In this document: one piece after another, positions 16,027 through 27,584 of the stretch
How positions within the stretch are numbered: the first letter of the stretch is position 1
How the letters are laid out: each line of letters begins with the position of its first letter
The notes under the pieces: generated by a model
The model's input: only the letters and a program-made list of their open reading frames with translations
The model's database searches: none
Told to the model about the DNA's origin: nothing
Origin: Nesterenkonia sandarakina
Lineage (GTDB): Bacteria > Actinomycetota > Actinomycetes > Actinomycetales > Micrococcaceae
Direction of reading: 5' to 3'
Length of the DNA: 64,000 nt
Assembly: GCF_003003175.1 (NCBI RefSeq)
Contig: NZ_PVTY01000001.1
Coordinates: 286,901 to 350,900, forward strand
Translations under genes and position numbers: made by a program

Positions 16027-18121
16027 AGTCGAGTATGTTGACCTCGTTCACAATATCGTGGACTCCGAGCACGACGACCTTCTCGTCGTCCTCCGCCGGA
16101 ATGTGCAGGATCATCGATTCCCGGTTGACGATGTCCACGTCCTCGGTGGTCGACTCGGTGCCGGCCAGCTCAGCGGTCACTCCGGAGAGGTTGATCGAGG
16201 CGCCGTCCTCGGGGCGAAGCTGTGTGGTGGAGTCGAAGCTTCCCACCGCGATCACCGAGCCGTCGGGAAGGCGCATCGCCGTGCTGCCCTCTCCGATGAT
16301 GGGACGGGTGTAGGAGATGCTGAGGTCCTGGGCGCTCTCGCTGAGCTCTTCCTGATACGCCTGGAGGTCCTCGATGTAGGCGTTGTCCTCAACGTTCATC
16401 CCGAAGTAGTACTCCCGGTTGTTCAGGAAGACCGCGACGCGCTCCATGGCGTGGTTGGCGGCGAAGCGTGCGTCCTCGTTGTCGGGGTCGACCGGCCCCA
16501 CGCCGCCGTCCTCGGCGGCGATGGCCGGGAACTCAGTCCCCGGGACCATCAGGACGGCCTGGGTGAGCTCATAGTTCTCTCGCGGGGACTCCTGCTCGAT
16601 GACCAGCACCTGCGGGATCTCGGCGTCGGTGTCCTGGGTGATGACGACAGCCTGGCGAGGGAACTCGCTGTCCGAGGTGACGGCCGCGCTGAGGATCTCG
16701 GTACCGATGGCATCCGGGGTGACATCCTCATCGATCTCGTGATTGCGGTAGGTGAGCTCACGGACCTGCTCGGCGTTTCCGGAGACCCGCGGGGAGAGCA
16801 GCTCTGCATCGAACTCGGCGTCCGCGGCCGCAGTGGTCTCGGCGATGTCCTCGATGATTCCCTGCAGCTGGGATTCCAGCAGCACCGAGTAGCCGGCGTC
16901 CTCATCCTGCTCAGCCTCGACCTCCTCAGCCTCCACGTCTTCGGTCTGCGCGGAGTCGTCCTCGGCAGGGTCCTCAGCGGGGTTCTCGGCGTCGGCCATG
17001 AGCACGGCCGGGCTCAGCGCCAGCGCGAGCGCCGCGGCGCTCGCCACCGAGCGGCTGCGCCAGGTGCGACCCTGCTCGGGACCGTCCTCCTCGGGGCGCA
17101 CCGGGTCGATGATCCCGGTGGCGTCGGGGTCATGCGGATCCTGGGTGCTCTCGGTGCTGGAGATCGAACCGAGGGTCCCGGTCAGCTCTTCCTCGGCGGG
17201 ATCGATGTGCTGCGGATCCTCACGGTCGTGCTGGGGATCCTGCTGGTCAGCGTGCTCGGGCTGCCCGTCGGTCTGGGTCATCTCGTCCTCGGCGGTGGTG
17301 TGGCTGGTTTCGGTCGCAGCGGCGGTTCCGGCGGCAGCGGCGGTTCCCGTCGTGGCGGCAGCTCCGGTCGCAGCAGCAGGAGCGGCAGCGGAGTCGGTGG
17401 CGGCAGTGGTCGAGCCGGACGCGGCGTCGACCGACCCGCGGCCGCGCGGCGTCGTCGCGGCGCTGGCGCCGCTGTCCTGAACGTCGCCCTCATGGGTCAC
17501 GACGCCGCGGCGGCGTGCGACCAGCGCGCGGTAGAGCAGGAAGATGGCCACCAGGATCAGCAGCGAGCCGAGCACGATCAGGATAGTGCCGAGCAGGCTG
17601 TCCTCTTCCTCCGGCAGCTCCACGGTGACCGCGCTGGGGGCGGGCTCCTCGCCGTCGCGGAAGATCAGCAGGCTCCACTCGCCGCTGTCGTCGGGGGCGC
17701 TCCAGCGGTAGCGCAGATCGCCCTCGGTGGTCTCACTGACCGCCCAGAGGTCGGAGTCGCTGGGGTCGGGCACGGTGGCCTCGCCCTCGGTGAACTGCGT
17801 CTCGATCGTGGCCGGGGCGTCGTCTTCGCCCTCCTGCACCGCTCCGATGGTGACGTGCGCGGCGTCGCCCACCCAGGCTTCGATGTCCTGGGTCCGTGCC
17901 AGGGCGAGGGTGTATTCGCCCTCAGCGGAGATGATGAACTCGTCGCGCTCAGCGTCCGGATCGACGATCTCATCGCTGATCACGGTCAGCGGCGCGTCCT
18001 GCACCTCCTGGCTCTGGGCGGTCGGGATCTCGTCGGAGGCCCAGACGGTGAGCAGCCCGACTCCGATTCCTGCCATGAGCAGACCCAGGATGAAGGCGAT
18101 GATGGAAGCGGGAAAACGCAC
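16025..18121 (-). CDS. Large acidic membrane protein with two extracytoplasmic domains
   Basis: I do not recognise an enzymatic family. Residues 7-29 are a membrane anchor. Residues 35-180 form a secreted beta-rich domain (FIISAEGEYTLAL, RYRWSAPDDSGEWSLLIF). A second membrane helix lies near 190-210, followed by RARRRGVV. Residues 220-350 are Ala/Thr/Gly- then Asp/Glu/Gln-rich low complexity. A third hydrophobic segment (SVASAAALALALSPAVLMA) lies near 362-381, followed by a very acidic linker and a C-terminal domain of about 270 residues ending EKVVVLGVHDIVNEVNILD. The C-terminal part resembles the DUF8094-type proteins of Micrococcales, from memory only. The GTG start follows AAGGAC by 9 nt. 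Divergent from the permease gene at 18268. Confidence 0.7.
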   Translation of the reverse strand: MRFPASIIAFILGLLMAGIGVGLLTVWASDEIPTAQSQEVQDAPLTVISDEIVDPDAERDEFIISAEGEYTLALARTQDIEAWVGDAAHVTIGAVQEGEDDAPATIETQFTEGEATVPDPSDSDLWAVSETTEGDLRYRWSAPDDSGEWSLLIFRDGEEPAPSAVTVELPEEEDSLLGTILIVLGSLLILVAIFLLYRALVARRRGVVTHEGDVQDSGASAATTPRGRGSVDAASGSTTAATDSAAAPAAATGAAATTGTAAAAGTAAATETSHTTAEDEMTQTDGQPEHADQQDPQHDREDPQHIDPAEEELTGTLGSISSTESTQDPHDPDATGIIDPVRPEEDGPEQGRTWRSRSVASAAALALALSPAVLMADAENPAEDPAEDDSAQTEDVEAEEVEAEQDEDAGYSVLLESQLQGIIEDIAETTAAADAEFDAELLSPRVSGNAEQVRELTYRNHEIDEDVTPDAIGTEILSAAVTSDSEFPRQAVVITQDTDAEIPQVLVIEQESPRENYELTQAVLMVPGTEFPAIAAEDGGVGPVDPDNEDARFAANHAMERVAVFLNNREYYFGMNVEDNAYIEDLQAYQEELSESAQDLSISYTRPIIGEGSTAMRLPDGSVIAVGSFDSTTQLRPEDGASINLSGVTAELAGTESTTEDVDIVNRESMILHIPAEDDEKVVVLGVHDIVNEVNILD

Positions 18122-18255
18122 GTGTGGGATGTCCTTGATCGGGGGAGGCGATGGTTCAGCCCTCTAGACTACCGAAGATAACAATAAGATCACAGTCTGG
18201 GTGTCCGCTGGAAGAATCTCCGGGTGCGAATGGTGTCCGGCCGACGGCGCGTGGC

Positions 18256-18261
18256 TAAGCT
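18256..18261 (+). promoter_or_regulatory. Leaderless -10 (TAAGCT) of the AI-2E family permease gene
   Basis: TAAGCT ends exactly 6 nt before GTG 18268, the same spacing as TACGCT before pncB. No ribosome binding site is present between them. Confidence 0.55.
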
Positions 18262-18267
18262 GACCTC

Positions 18268-19569
18268 GTGACAGAGTCCGAGCAGCATCCGCAGCAGCAG
18301 GGCCCGCACGTCGGGCCCGGCGTCGACGAGCAGCGCGCACCTGTCTCCGCCCGCCGGCGACGGTTCCGCTCCGGACCGACTCCCGGACGCCTGCGAGCCT
18401 TTCGCAGCGGCGTCCGCAGCGGGGTTCGCGGCATCAGGACGGCCCGGGCGCGCCGATCCGCGGCGGCGCTGCCGGAGTATGACGAGTACGGGCTGCCGCC
18501 GGTCTCCGCCGAGCGCATCGAGAAGGCCGCCTCCTACGCCAGCCGCCCCGTCTACACCGGATTCATGCTGGCCCTGGGCGTCGGACTCGCGCTGCTGGTG
18601 TTCTACGTGGCCCAGGCGAACACGCAGCTGCTGGTCTGGATCGCGGCAGCCCTGTTCATCGCCATCGGCCTCGACCCCGTGGTGCGCAGCCTCGAGCGGG
18701 CCGGGCTCCCCCGGCCGGCCGGGGTGGCCGCCACGATCACCGCCTTCCTCGGCATCGTGGCGACGTTCATCGCAGCCCTGGCCCCGATGGTCACCGAGCA
18801 GACCTCCACCTTCGTCCGCTCACTGCCGGTGCTGGTCAATGACATCTCCAGCTCCGAGTGGTTCCAGAGCATCGAGTCCGACTTCGAGATCCAGGAGATC
18901 ATCGACACCGAGGTCAACCGGTTCATCTCGGATCCGACGAACATCACCAACGCCCTCGGCGGGCTCTTCGGCGTCGGCACAGCCATCCTGACCACCGGAC
19001 TGGGCGCGCTGGTGGTCTTCGTGCTCGCCATCTACTTCCTGTCCTCGCTGCCGGTGATGACCGCATGGGCCTACCGGCTGGCCCCCCGCTCGAACCGGGA
19101 CCGGGTCCAGCATCTCGGAGACCGGATCCTCGACGGGATCGGGCACTATGTGATCGGCCAGGCCTGTGTCGCGGTGCTCAACGGGCTCGTGGCCTTCATC
19201 GCGATCAGCATCGCCGGCGTGCCCTTCGGAGTGCTCTTCGCCGTCGTGGCCGGAGTGCTGGCGTTCATCCCGCTGGTCGGACCGGTGACCGGAGGCACGA
19301 TCGTCACCCTGGTGGCGCTGACCGTGGACTGGCAGACCGCGGTGACCTTCGCCGCCATCTACTTCGTGTATCTGCAGGTCGAGGCGTATCTGGTCTCCCC
19401 GCGCATCATGGCGCGCGCGGTGCGGATCCCGGCCGCCGTCGTCGTCATCTCGGTGATCGCCGGCGGCACCCTGCTCGGAGTCCTCGGCGCCCTCATGGCG
19501 ATCCCGACGGCCGCCGCAGTGATGCTGCTGACCCGAGAAGTGCTGATCCGCCGGCAGGACGCGCGCTAG
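18268..19569 (+). CDS. AI-2E family (PerM-type) membrane transporter
   Basis: A 433-aa protein of the AI-2E/PerM family. After a basic N-terminus (65 residues) there are paired helices near 90-130 and 148-170, an extracytoplasmic region, and a C-terminal block of four to five helices with the family signatures [45 protein letters not shown] and the final [13 protein letters not shown]. Members exchange ions or small molecules; some export the quorum signal AI-2 and others are Na+/H+ antiporters. No substrate can be assigned. Confidence 0.88.
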   Translation: MTESEQHPQQQGPHVGPGVDEQRAPVSARRRRFRSGPTPGRLRAFRSGVRSGVRGIRTARARRSAAALPEYDEYGLPPVSAERIEKAASYASRPVYTGFMLALGVGLALLVFYVAQANTQLLVWIAAALFIAIGLDPVVRSLERAGLPRPAGVAATITAFLGIVATFIAALAPMVTEQTSTFVRSLPVLVNDISSSEWFQSIESDFEIQEIIDTEVNRFISDPTNITNALGGLFGVGTAILTTGLGALVVFVLAIYFLSSLPVMTAWAYRLAPRSNRDRVQHLGDRILDGIGHYVIGQACVAVLNGLVAFIAISIAGVPFGVLFAVVAGVLAFIPLVGPVTGGTIVTLVALTVDWQTAVTFAAIYFVYLQVEAYLVSPRIMARAVRIPAAVVVISVIAGGTLLGVLGALMAIPTAAAVMLLTREVLIRRQDAR

Positions 19570-19640
19570 CCGCCTCCGGCTGCCGAGCGCGACCCGCTCC
19601 GCGGACATCGGTGACCTCAGATCTCTCGGCCGGCGTGCAG

Positions 19641-19952
19641 TCAGCCCATCCGCCAGCAGTGGGTGTGCCAGTGCCGGCGCTCTGCGGCCGCGTGCTCGTC
19701 GCCGAAGATCGAGTCTGCGCGCCAGGCCACCACGTGCGCGGTCCCCGCGGGCACCGGGAGATGACATCCCGGGCAGGTGTAGATCTTCTGCGCCGCTGAG
19801 GCGGAGATATGCCGCACGTGGTACTCCCCGTCCCGGCGTCGCACCGTCCCGGTGGAGAACGCGCCCTGGCCGAAGACGCCGGTGGACAGCGGCCGGTGCT
19901 CGCGCTGCCACTTCGACGCGCGCCTTCCGGGTCCCTTCGCTGACTTGGCCAT
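19641..19952 (-). CDS. Small Cys/His-rich actinobacterial protein
   Basis: A 103-aa basic protein starting [16 protein letters not shown]. It has [23 protein letters not shown] and a putative zinc site formed by CPGCHLPV near residue 60 and HWHTHCW near the C-terminus. Similar short proteins, sometimes labelled 'ATP/GTP-binding protein', occur next to nucS in Micrococcales, but no NTP-binding motif is visible. I choose ATG 19952; the 18 upstream residues of the longer frame look non-coding. It converges on the permease gene and diverges from nucS. Confidence 0.7.
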   Translation of the reverse strand: MAKSAKGPGRRASKWQREHRPLSTGVFGQGAFSTGTVRRRDGEYHVRHISASAAQKIYTCPGCHLPVPAGTAHVVAWRADSIFGDEHAAAERRHWHTHCWRMG

Positions 19953-20018
19953 GGGTCCATTGTTCCAGGTCTCTGCTTCACGCGTCGCCGCCGGTGCGGC
20001 GCTCACCCCGGGAGCGGG

Positions 20019-20024
20019 TAGGAT
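20019..20024 (+). promoter_or_regulatory. Leaderless -10 (TAGGAT) of nucS
   Basis: TAGGAT ends 8 nt before GTG 20033. The protein N-terminus at this GTG matches the family start, which supports the leaderless model. Confidence 0.55.
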
Positions 20025-20032
20025 CAGGCACC

Positions 20033-20725
20033 GTGCGATTGGTAATTGCGACCTGTTCAGTGTCCTACTCCGGCCGGCTCAATGCCCACCTGGCCCAGGC
20101 CACGCGTCTGCTCATGGTGAAGGCCGACGGCGGCGTGCTCATCCACTCCGACGGCGGCTCCTATAAGCCGCTCAACTGGATGTCCCCGCCGGCGACGATG
20201 CGGGTCACCGCGCCCGACGCGCAGCAGCGCGAGGCCGGAATCACCGAGGTCTGGACCGTCTCGGCCACCAAGAGCGACGAAACGCTGCGAATCCTGATCA
20301 GCGAGGTCCACGAGGACGTCTCCCATGACCTCGGCGTGGACCCGGGCCTGGTCAAGGATGGCGTGGAGTCCGATCTCCAGCGGCTGCTCGCGGAGCAGAT
20401 CGAACTGCTGGGCGCCGGGCACCGGCTGATCCGCCGAGAGCACCCGACCCCGATCGGCCCGGTGGACATCCTGGCCCGCGGCCCTCAGGGAAGTGTGGCC
20501 GTAGAGCTCAAGCGTCGCGGCGACATCGACGGCGTCGAACAGCTCACCCGCTACCTCGAGCTGCTCAACCGCGACCCGCTGCTCGCCCCGGTGCAGGGGG
20601 TCTTCGCCGCCCAGCAGATCAAGCCCCAGGCACGCACCCTCGCCGAAGATCGCGGCATCCGCTGCCTGGTGCTGGACTATGACGCGATGCGCGGCGTCGA
20701 CGACGCCGACTCTCGCCTGTTCTAG
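20033..20725 (+). CDS. nucS: Mismatch-specific endonuclease NucS
   Basis: NucS/EndoMS cuts both strands at G:T, G:G and T:T mismatches and provides non-canonical mismatch repair in actinobacteria and archaea. The GTG start gives [20 protein letters not shown], the family's N-terminal DNA-binding start. The C-terminal RecB-like nuclease contains [21 protein letters not shown] (active-site Glu/Asp) and [20 protein letters not shown] (E-x-K motif). Length 230 aa is standard. Its TAG stop overlaps the stop of the convergent DHFR-like gene within CTAG. Confidence 0.95.
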   Translation: MRLVIATCSVSYSGRLNAHLAQATRLLMVKADGGVLIHSDGGSYKPLNWMSPPATMRVTAPDAQQREAGITEVWTVSATKSDETLRILISEVHEDVSHDLGVDPGLVKDGVESDLQRLLAEQIELLGAGHRLIRREHPTPIGPVDILARGPQGSVAVELKRRGDIDGVEQLTRYLELLNRDPLLAPVQGVFAAQQIKPQARTLAEDRGIRCLVLDYDAMRGVDDADSRLF

Positions 20726-21168
20726 CCGGCAGGCTCTGCCGCCCGGAACCTCGCCAGGCTCACGCCGCCCGGCAGCGGCTCAAGACCCACCGGGTGGAAG
20801 GCGCGTGGCCGCGCCTCTGAGCGGAACAGCGGGATGCCGGCGCCCAGCACCAATGGATTGATCTTCAGCTGGATCTCGTCGATCTCCCCGATGAGCTGAC
20901 CGGCCAGCTCAGCGCCGCCGCAGAGCCAGATGTCCCGGCCGGATCCGGCCTTGAGCGCACGCACCTTCCCGCCGAGATCACCGTCGATCACCTCGAGACC
21001 CGGCGCCTCCGGCAGCGCCCGATGCGCCGCCACGATCTGTCGCAGATGCGGGTACGCCCCGCCGACCAGCCCGGCGTCCACCGCAGGCTGGTGCGTGCGC
21101 CGCCCCATCAGCACGGTGTCGAAGCGCCGAGGTGGGCCCGTCACGCCCAGAGCCTCCCGGGCGTGCAC
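20722..21168 (-). pseudogene. N-terminally truncated DHFR/RibD-like reductase
   Basis: The 148 residues match the C-terminal three quarters of a 'dihydrofolate reductase family protein': FDTVLMGRRTHQPAVDAGL, DIWLCGGAELAGQLIGEIDEIQLKINPLVLGAGIPLF and a final strand. The family needs about 40 more N-terminal residues, including the SLDGY substrate loop. In-frame family-like residues (DRYPETCP) continue upstream of GTG 21168 to about 21195 with no start codon, and then similarity ends shortly before the atp terminator hairpin. The most likely reading is a 5'-deleted relic; a short functional protein is not excluded. Confidence 0.6.
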
Positions 21169-21243
21169 CGGACAGGTCTCGGGGTACCGATCGGGACAAT
21201 CTACCGCACCGCAGAAGTCCCACAGCCGGTGTGGGTGTACAGA

Positions 21244-21287
21244 CAGGCGGGCCCCCGGTCTCCGTGAGGAGTCCGGGGGCCCGCCTG
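21244..21287 (-). terminator. Strong terminator hairpin of the atp operon
   Basis: CAGGCGGGCCCCCGG (21244-21258) and CCGGGGGCCCGCCTG (21273-21287) are a perfect 15-bp inverted repeat with a 14-nt loop, 33 bp beyond the atpC stop. No U-tract follows on the minus strand, a common state in GC-rich actinobacteria. Confidence 0.75.
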
Positions 21288-21320
21288 GTGGTGGTGCAGT
21301 CGATCAATCGATGGAGGAGT

Positions 21321-21584
21321 TCAGCCCTGAAGCTCGGCCTCGTCCGCGACGATGGTCACCTGATCGGAGTCCACCGAGAAGAAGCCACCGCTGACCTTCG
21401 CCTTCACAGGAGCGCCCTCGACGGGGTTGATGACCAGCTCACCTTCGGCCAGCAGCGAGAGCACCGGAGTGTGGCCCGGCAGGATGCCGATGTCACCTTC
21501 CACCGTGCGCCCGCGCACCGACTTCGCGGCACCGGACCAGACGGCGTGGTCGCTGGCGACCACCTGGACGTCGAGTTCGGCCAT
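21321..21584 (-). CDS. atpC: ATP synthase F1 epsilon subunit (short form)
   Basis: Epsilon links gamma to the c-ring. This 87-aa version has the N-terminal beta-sandwich (LDVQVVASDHAVWSGAAKSV, GDIGILPGHTPVLSLL, KVSGGFFSVDSDQVTIVAD) and stops there. The C-terminal two-helix domain, about 45 residues that inhibits ATP hydrolysis in E. coli and Bacillus, is absent. It follows atpD by 2 nt. Confidence 0.93.
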   Translation of the reverse strand: MAELDVQVVASDHAVWSGAAKSVRGRTVEGDIGILPGHTPVLSLLAEGELVINPVEGAPVKAKVSGGFFSVDSDQVTIVADEAELQG

Positions 21585-21586
21585 GA

Positions 21587-23077
<1,491 letters not shown>

Positions 23078-23116
23078 TCAAAACGTCTGTTGTTGGCCTG
23101 CGGGAGTACCCGTGGG

Positions 23117-24010
23117 CTAGCTCGCGGCCAGAGCGTCGGCACCCGCGATGAGCTCGCTGAGCTCCTGGGTGATCTCGGCCTGGCGAGCGTTGTTGCGCAA
23201 CAGGGTGTACTTCTTGATGAGGTCGTCCGCGTTGTCGGCAGCAGACTTCATCGCCCGCTGGCGAGCTGCGAGCTCCGACGCCGAGGCTTCCAGCATCGCC
23301 GCGAAGATCTTGGACTCGATGTACCGCGGAAGCAGCGCATCGAGGACCTCTTCGGCGGCGGGCTCGAAGTCGTACAGCGCCGTGGGCTCGTGCTTGGCGT
23401 CCGCATCCTTCTCCACGAAGGCCAGCGGCAACAGACGTCGCACCACCGGCTCCTGCTTCACCATGGACTGGAACTCGGTGTAGACGAGATACAGCTCATC
23501 CACACCGCCCTCTTCGGTGGGCTGCAGGAAGCGATCGACCAGCGTGCGGCCGATCTCCTGAGCGCGGTCCACCTCGGGGGCGTCGGTGTTGCCCGTCCAT
23601 ACCTGGTCGTACTCCCGCTCGCGGAAGTCGTAGAACGCCTGTGCCTTGCGTCCATAGAGGTAGGGGCGGATCTCCTTGCCGTCCTCCCGAAGACGCTTGG
23701 TCAGGGCTTCGCCCCGCTTGAGCACGTTCGTGGAGTAGGCGCCGGCGAGTCCGCGGTCGCTGGTGAGGATCAGCACTGCCGCGCGGGTGGGGTTCTCCAC
23801 CTTCGTGGTCAGCACGTGATCGATGTCGTTCTGCGAGGCCACGGCGGAGACCGCTCGTGTGATGGCATCTGCGTATGGCGAGGCTGCCCGCGCACGGCTG
23901 CGTGCTTTGCCGATGCGAGACGTCGCGATCAGCTCCATCGCCTTGAAGATCTTCTTCATCGACGAGGTCGATGCGATCTTCTGGCGGTAGACCCGAATCT
24001 GGGCTCCCAT
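23117..24010 (-). CDS. atpG: ATP synthase F1 gamma subunit
   Basis: The rotor shaft of F1. The N-terminal helix [20 protein letters not shown], then [17 protein letters not shown], and the C-terminal helix [32 protein letters not shown] are the family's coiled-coil halves. The central Rossmann-like part carries [15 protein letters not shown]. 297 aa, normal for actinobacteria. Confidence 0.97.
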   Translation of the reverse strand: MGAQIRVYRQKIASTSSMKKIFKAMELIATSRIGKARSRARAASPYADAITRAVSAVASQNDIDHVLTTKVENPTRAAVLILTSDRGLAGAYSTNVLKRGEALTKRLREDGKEIRPYLYGRKAQAFYDFREREYDQVWTGNTDAPEVDRAQEIGRTLVDRFLQPTEEGGVDELYLVYTEFQSMVKQEPVVRRLLPLAFVEKDADAKHEPTALYDFEPAAEEVLDALLPRYIESKIFAAMLEASASELAARQRAMKSAADNADDLIKKYTLLRNNARQAEITQELSELIAGADALAAS

Positions 24011-24067
24011 GCTTGTCCTTCCCTGATGTCGTCCAGCAAGTGATTCTGCTCAGCGGAGGGGTGACCC

Positions 24068-25696
24068 TCAGCTGCGTGCGGGAATCTCTTCCTGGCTGAT
24101 CTCGTCGGCGGACATCGCGTCGGTCTGCTCGTTGCCCACGATGGACTCGGCACCCTCGGCGTGGAATTCCTTCTTGAACGCGACCATGGCTTCCTTGAGC
24201 GCGCTGACCGTGTCGTCCTCGAGCTTGCCGGAGGAGGCGATGTTGGTCAGCACGTTGGTCTTGCGACGCAGGTAGTCCAGCCAGTCCGTCTCGAAGCGCT
24301 TGATGTCAGCGGTCTCGACATCGTCCAGGTGACCCTGGGAGCCGGTCCAGATCGATGCGACCTGGTCCTCGATCGGGTACGGGGTGTACTGGGCCTGCTT
24401 GAGCAGCTCGGTCTGTCGCTCGCCGCGCACCAGCTGCTGGCGGGTGGCGGGGTCGAGGTCCGAGGCGAACATCGCGAAGGCCTGCATGTCGCGGTACTGC
24501 GCCAGGTCGAGCTTCAGCGTGCCGGAGACCTTCTTCATGGCCTTGAGCTGGGCGGCACCACCGACGCGGGACACCGAGATGCCCACGTCGACTGCCGGAC
24601 GCTGGTTGGCGTTGAACAGGTCCGACTGCAGGAAGATCTGACCGTCGGTGATCGAGATGACGTTGGTCGGGATGTACGCCGAGACGTCGTTGGCCTTGGT
24701 CTCCACCAGCGGAAGTCCGGTCATCGAACCGGCGCCCAGCTCGTCGGAGAGCTTGGCACAACGCTCGAGCAGACGGGAGTGGAGGTAGAACACGTCGCCG
24801 GGGTAGGCTTCGCGGCCCGGTGGGCGACGCAGCAGCAGCGACACGGCGCGGTAGGCCTCAGCCTGCTTGGAGAGGTCATCGAACACGATCAGCACGTGCT
24901 TGCCGCCGTACATCCAGTGCTGGCCGATGGCCGAGCCGGCGAACGGCGCCAGGTACTTATAGCCTGCCGGGTCCGATGCCGGGGAGGCCACGATGGTGGT
25001 GTACTCCAGCGCGCCGCGCTCTTCCAGGGTCTGGCGAACGGCTGCGATGGTGGAGGCCTTCTGGCCCACAGCAACGTAGACGCAGCGGACCTGCTTGGTG
25101 ACGTCGCCGGACTCCCAGTTCGCCTTCTGGTTCAGGATGGCGTCGATCGCGATCGCGGTCTTGCCGGTCTGGCGGTCACCGATGATCAGCTGGCGCTGGC
25201 CGCGGCCGATCGGGATCATGGCGTCGATGGCCTTGATGCCGGTCTGGAGCGGCTCGTGCACGGATTTGCGCTGCACCACCGAGGGAGCCTGAAGCTCCAT
25301 CGGACGGCGACCCTCCGGGGTGATCGCACCCTTGTCGTCGATGGGCGTGCCCAGCGGGTCGACCACGCGACCCAGGAATTCGTCTCCGACGGGGACCGAG
25401 AGGACCTCGCCGGTGCGGGTGACCTCCTGGCCTTCCTGGATGCTGGAGAACTCGCCGAGGATCACGACGCCGATCTCTCGGGTGTCCAAGTTCTGGGCCA
25501 GGCCCAGGGTGCCGTCTTCGAAGCGAAGAAGTTCGTTTGCCATGGTCGAGGGAAGTCCCTCGACACGAGCGATGCCGTCAGCCGCGGAGATCACGCGTCC
25601 GACCTCGACGCGCTCTGCGCTGCCGGGATCGTAGGATGCGGCGAAATCGTTCAAGGCGTTGCGGACGTCGTCGGCGTTGATGGTCAAGTCGGCCAT
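24068..25696 (-). CDS. atpA: ATP synthase F1 alpha subunit
   Basis: Non-catalytic nucleotide-binding F1 subunit (542 aa). P-loop [16 protein letters not shown], the family signature in the C-terminal half ([20 protein letters not shown]) and the arginine-finger segment SVSRVG are all present. The last 35 residues are an acidic extension typical of actinobacteria. Confidence 0.97.
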   Translation of the reverse strand: MADLTINADDVRNALNDFAASYDPGSAERVEVGRVISAADGIARVEGLPSTMANELLRFEDGTLGLAQNLDTREIGVVILGEFSSIQEGQEVTRTGEVLSVPVGDEFLGRVVDPLGTPIDDKGAITPEGRRPMELQAPSVVQRKSVHEPLQTGIKAIDAMIPIGRGQRQLIIGDRQTGKTAIAIDAILNQKANWESGDVTKQVRCVYVAVGQKASTIAAVRQTLEERGALEYTTIVASPASDPAGYKYLAPFAGSAIGQHWMYGGKHVLIVFDDLSKQAEAYRAVSLLLRRPPGREAYPGDVFYLHSRLLERCAKLSDELGAGSMTGLPLVETKANDVSAYIPTNVISITDGQIFLQSDLFNANQRPAVDVGISVSRVGGAAQLKAMKKVSGTLKLDLAQYRDMQAFAMFASDLDPATRQQLVRGERQTELLKQAQYTPYPIEDQVASIWTGSQGHLDDVETADIKRFETDWLDYLRRKTNVLTNIASSGKLEDDTVSALKEAMVAFKKEFHAEGAESIVGNEQTDAMSADEISQEEIPARS

Positions 25697-25785
25697 CTGC
25701 AGTCCCTGCTCTCCTCAGTCATGGCCGCAGTGTGCGGCCGGGTGGTTCAAAGATTCACGTATGTGTTGAGCCAGTCTGAAGAAGA

Positions 25786-26595
25786 CTAGCTGGCCAGTCT
25801 CCGGTTCAGATCATTGAGCTTGGTGACCATCGTGGAGTCGACCACCTCATCACCGACCTGGACGCGGATGCCGCCGACCACAGCAGGGTCGACGACGACG
25901 TCGAGCTTCAGCTCTCGACCGAAGTACCGGTCAAGGCTTGCCCCGAGCCGCTGCACAGAGCTGGGGTCCAGCTCCTTGGCGACGGTGACCAGTGCGATCC
26001 AGCGCTGCTGGCGTGCCGCGATCTGCTCGATGAAGCGCTCGATCAGCTGCGCGGGCCGAAGCCCTCGCGGCGAGGTCACAGCGCGATCGATGAGCAGTCG
26101 CGCCTCGGCGCCGGCCTCCGGTGAGAGCTGCGCGGCGAGCTTCTGCTTCGCCTCAGGCGTCGCCTGGGCGTCGGTCAGCGCGCGCTGCACCTCGTGTGAG
26201 GAGGCCACGGTCCGCCGGAAGTCCAGCAGCGCCGACTCCAGCTTCTCGAGTCCGGCCAGGCCTTCGCGCTCGGCCTGTACGACCACCACGACGACGGCGA
26301 GGGTCTCCACGGCGTCGCCGAGGTCGCGCTCCTTGCTCCAGCGTCGGGAGACCAGGGCATCGAGGATTTCCATCGTCGTTGCCTTGACCTTGCCGCCGAA
26401 GAGGCTGCGCACCATCGCGACCCGGTCGCCCGCTTCGCGGGAGGGGTCGGTGAGGCTGCGTCGCAGTCCTGCCGAGGAATCGAGCACATCCAGCACGGCG
26501 AAGAGCTCACGAGCGACTTCGAGGTCGGCCTGGGCCAACGTCGGCGCGAGCTCCTTCTGCACGGATGCGAGGGATTCGGTGGTCACCGCTGCCAT
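25786..26595 (-). CDS. atpH: ATP synthase F1 delta subunit
   Basis: Stator subunit that caps F1 and holds the b-subunit (269 aa, actinobacterial length). The C-terminal signature LDVVVDPAVVGGIRVQVGDEVVDSTMVTKL matches OSCP/delta. Its ATG overlaps the atpF stop as TAATG, so translation is coupled. Confidence 0.95.
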   Translation of the reverse strand: MAAVTTESLASVQKELAPTLAQADLEVARELFAVLDVLDSSAGLRRSLTDPSREAGDRVAMVRSLFGGKVKATTMEILDALVSRRWSKERDLGDAVETLAVVVVVVQAEREGLAGLEKLESALLDFRRTVASSHEVQRALTDAQATPEAKQKLAAQLSPEAGAEARLLIDRAVTSPRGLRPAQLIERFIEQIAARQQRWIALVTVAKELDPSSVQRLGASLDRYFGRELKLDVVVDPAVVGGIRVQVGDEVVDSTMVTKLNDLNRRLAS

Positions 26596-27164
26596 TACTG
26601 TGCTGCTCCTGTCTGGCCAGCCTGGGCTGCCTGATCAGCGTCGAGATCCGCGAGGAAGCGATCGACCACTCGCTGGGAGCGGCTGTCGTCCTCGAGCGCC
26701 TCGCCGACGATCCGGCTCGCAAGCTGCGTGGCCAGCGTGCCGACCTCAGCCTGGAGCGAGTATGCAGCTGATGCCCGTTCTGCGGCGATCTGCTGCTGGG
26801 CCTGCTCGGTGATGCGGGCCGCCTCAGCGGCGGCCTTCTCCTTGTGCTCGGCGACGATCTGCGCACCTTCGGCGCGAGCTTCCTCGCGCATCCGGCTCGC
26901 CTCGGCACGAGCATCGCCGAGGTTCTGCTCGTACTCAGCCTTCATCGCTGCGGCTTCGGCCTTGGCCTTCTCCGCCTCGTTGAGGCCGCCTTCGATGGCC
27001 TCGACGCGGGCCTGATAGGCCTTCTCGAAGGCCGGTGCGATCCATTTCTTGACCACGTAGAGCAGCACCACGAAGCCAAGAGCCACGACCAGGAATTCCC
27101 AGAAGTTGGGAAGCAATGGGTTGGCGTCGCCTTCTGCTGCCTGGATCAGAGATGCACTGATCAT
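26595..27164 (-). CDS. atpF: ATP synthase Fo b subunit
   Basis: Peripheral stalk subunit (189 aa). One N-terminal membrane helix (FWEFLVVALGFVVLLYVVKKW) is followed by a long charged coiled coil rich in Ala, Glu, Lys and Arg, ending at the delta-binding region. It lies between atpE and atpH as usual. Confidence 0.95.
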   Translation of the reverse strand: MISASLIQAAEGDANPLLPNFWEFLVVALGFVVLLYVVKKWIAPAFEKAYQARVEAIEGGLNEAEKAKAEAAAMKAEYEQNLGDARAEASRMREEARAEGAQIVAEHKEKAAAEAARITEQAQQQIAAERASAAYSLQAEVGTLATQLASRIVGEALEDDSRSQRVVDRFLADLDADQAAQAGQTGAAQ

Positions 27165-27245
27165 GTGTTCACCCTTTTTTCAGTAGTCTGACGATCTCAG
27201 AGGACCCGGAATACCCGTGTCCGTCCCAGAAGAATCGGACCAGCG

Positions 27246-27449
27246 TCAGAGCACGAAGGCGAAGACGATGGCGAGGATGAAGACCGCCTCTGCCAGCGCG
27301 AAGCCGAGGATGGCGATGGGCTGAAGCACGCGCTGCGCCTCAGGCTGGCGGGCCACACCGTTGAGGTAGGCCGAGAAGATCATGCCGATGGCCAGTGCAG
27401 CGCCGAAGCCTGCGAGACCCATACCGACCATGTTCAGAGTGCCGTCCAT
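27246..27449 (-). CDS. atpE: ATP synthase Fo c subunit
   Basis: A 67-aa hairpin forming the ion-translocating ring. Helix 1 has the Gly-rich [17 protein letters not shown], the polar loop is ARQPEAQ, and helix 2 carries the ion-binding glutamate in [19 protein letters not shown]. The residues after that Glu are Ala-Val rather than Ser/Thr, so the Na+-ring signature is not seen and proton coupling is more likely. Confidence 0.95.
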   Translation of the reverse strand: MDGTLNMVGMGLAGFGAALAIGMIFSAYLNGVARQPEAQRVLQPIAILGFALAEAVFILAIVFAFVL

Positions 27450-27584
27450 ATGTGTTGCTCACTTTCTGTACGAGTCCGTCGTGCGTACCACGCGGACGGT
27501 TCAATGTCAGGCCTCCCGGCGTCTGCCGGTCCGCCGCTGCGCCTCGGTGGCCATCTCAGGTCATCCGAACCGCATAGAGGAAAA

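Noticed and set aside
15671..18181. An 836-codon open frame on the plus strand opposite the large membrane protein
   Set aside because: GC-rich antisense shadow; no recognisable domain, while the minus strand gives signal anchor, membrane helices and acidic tracts.
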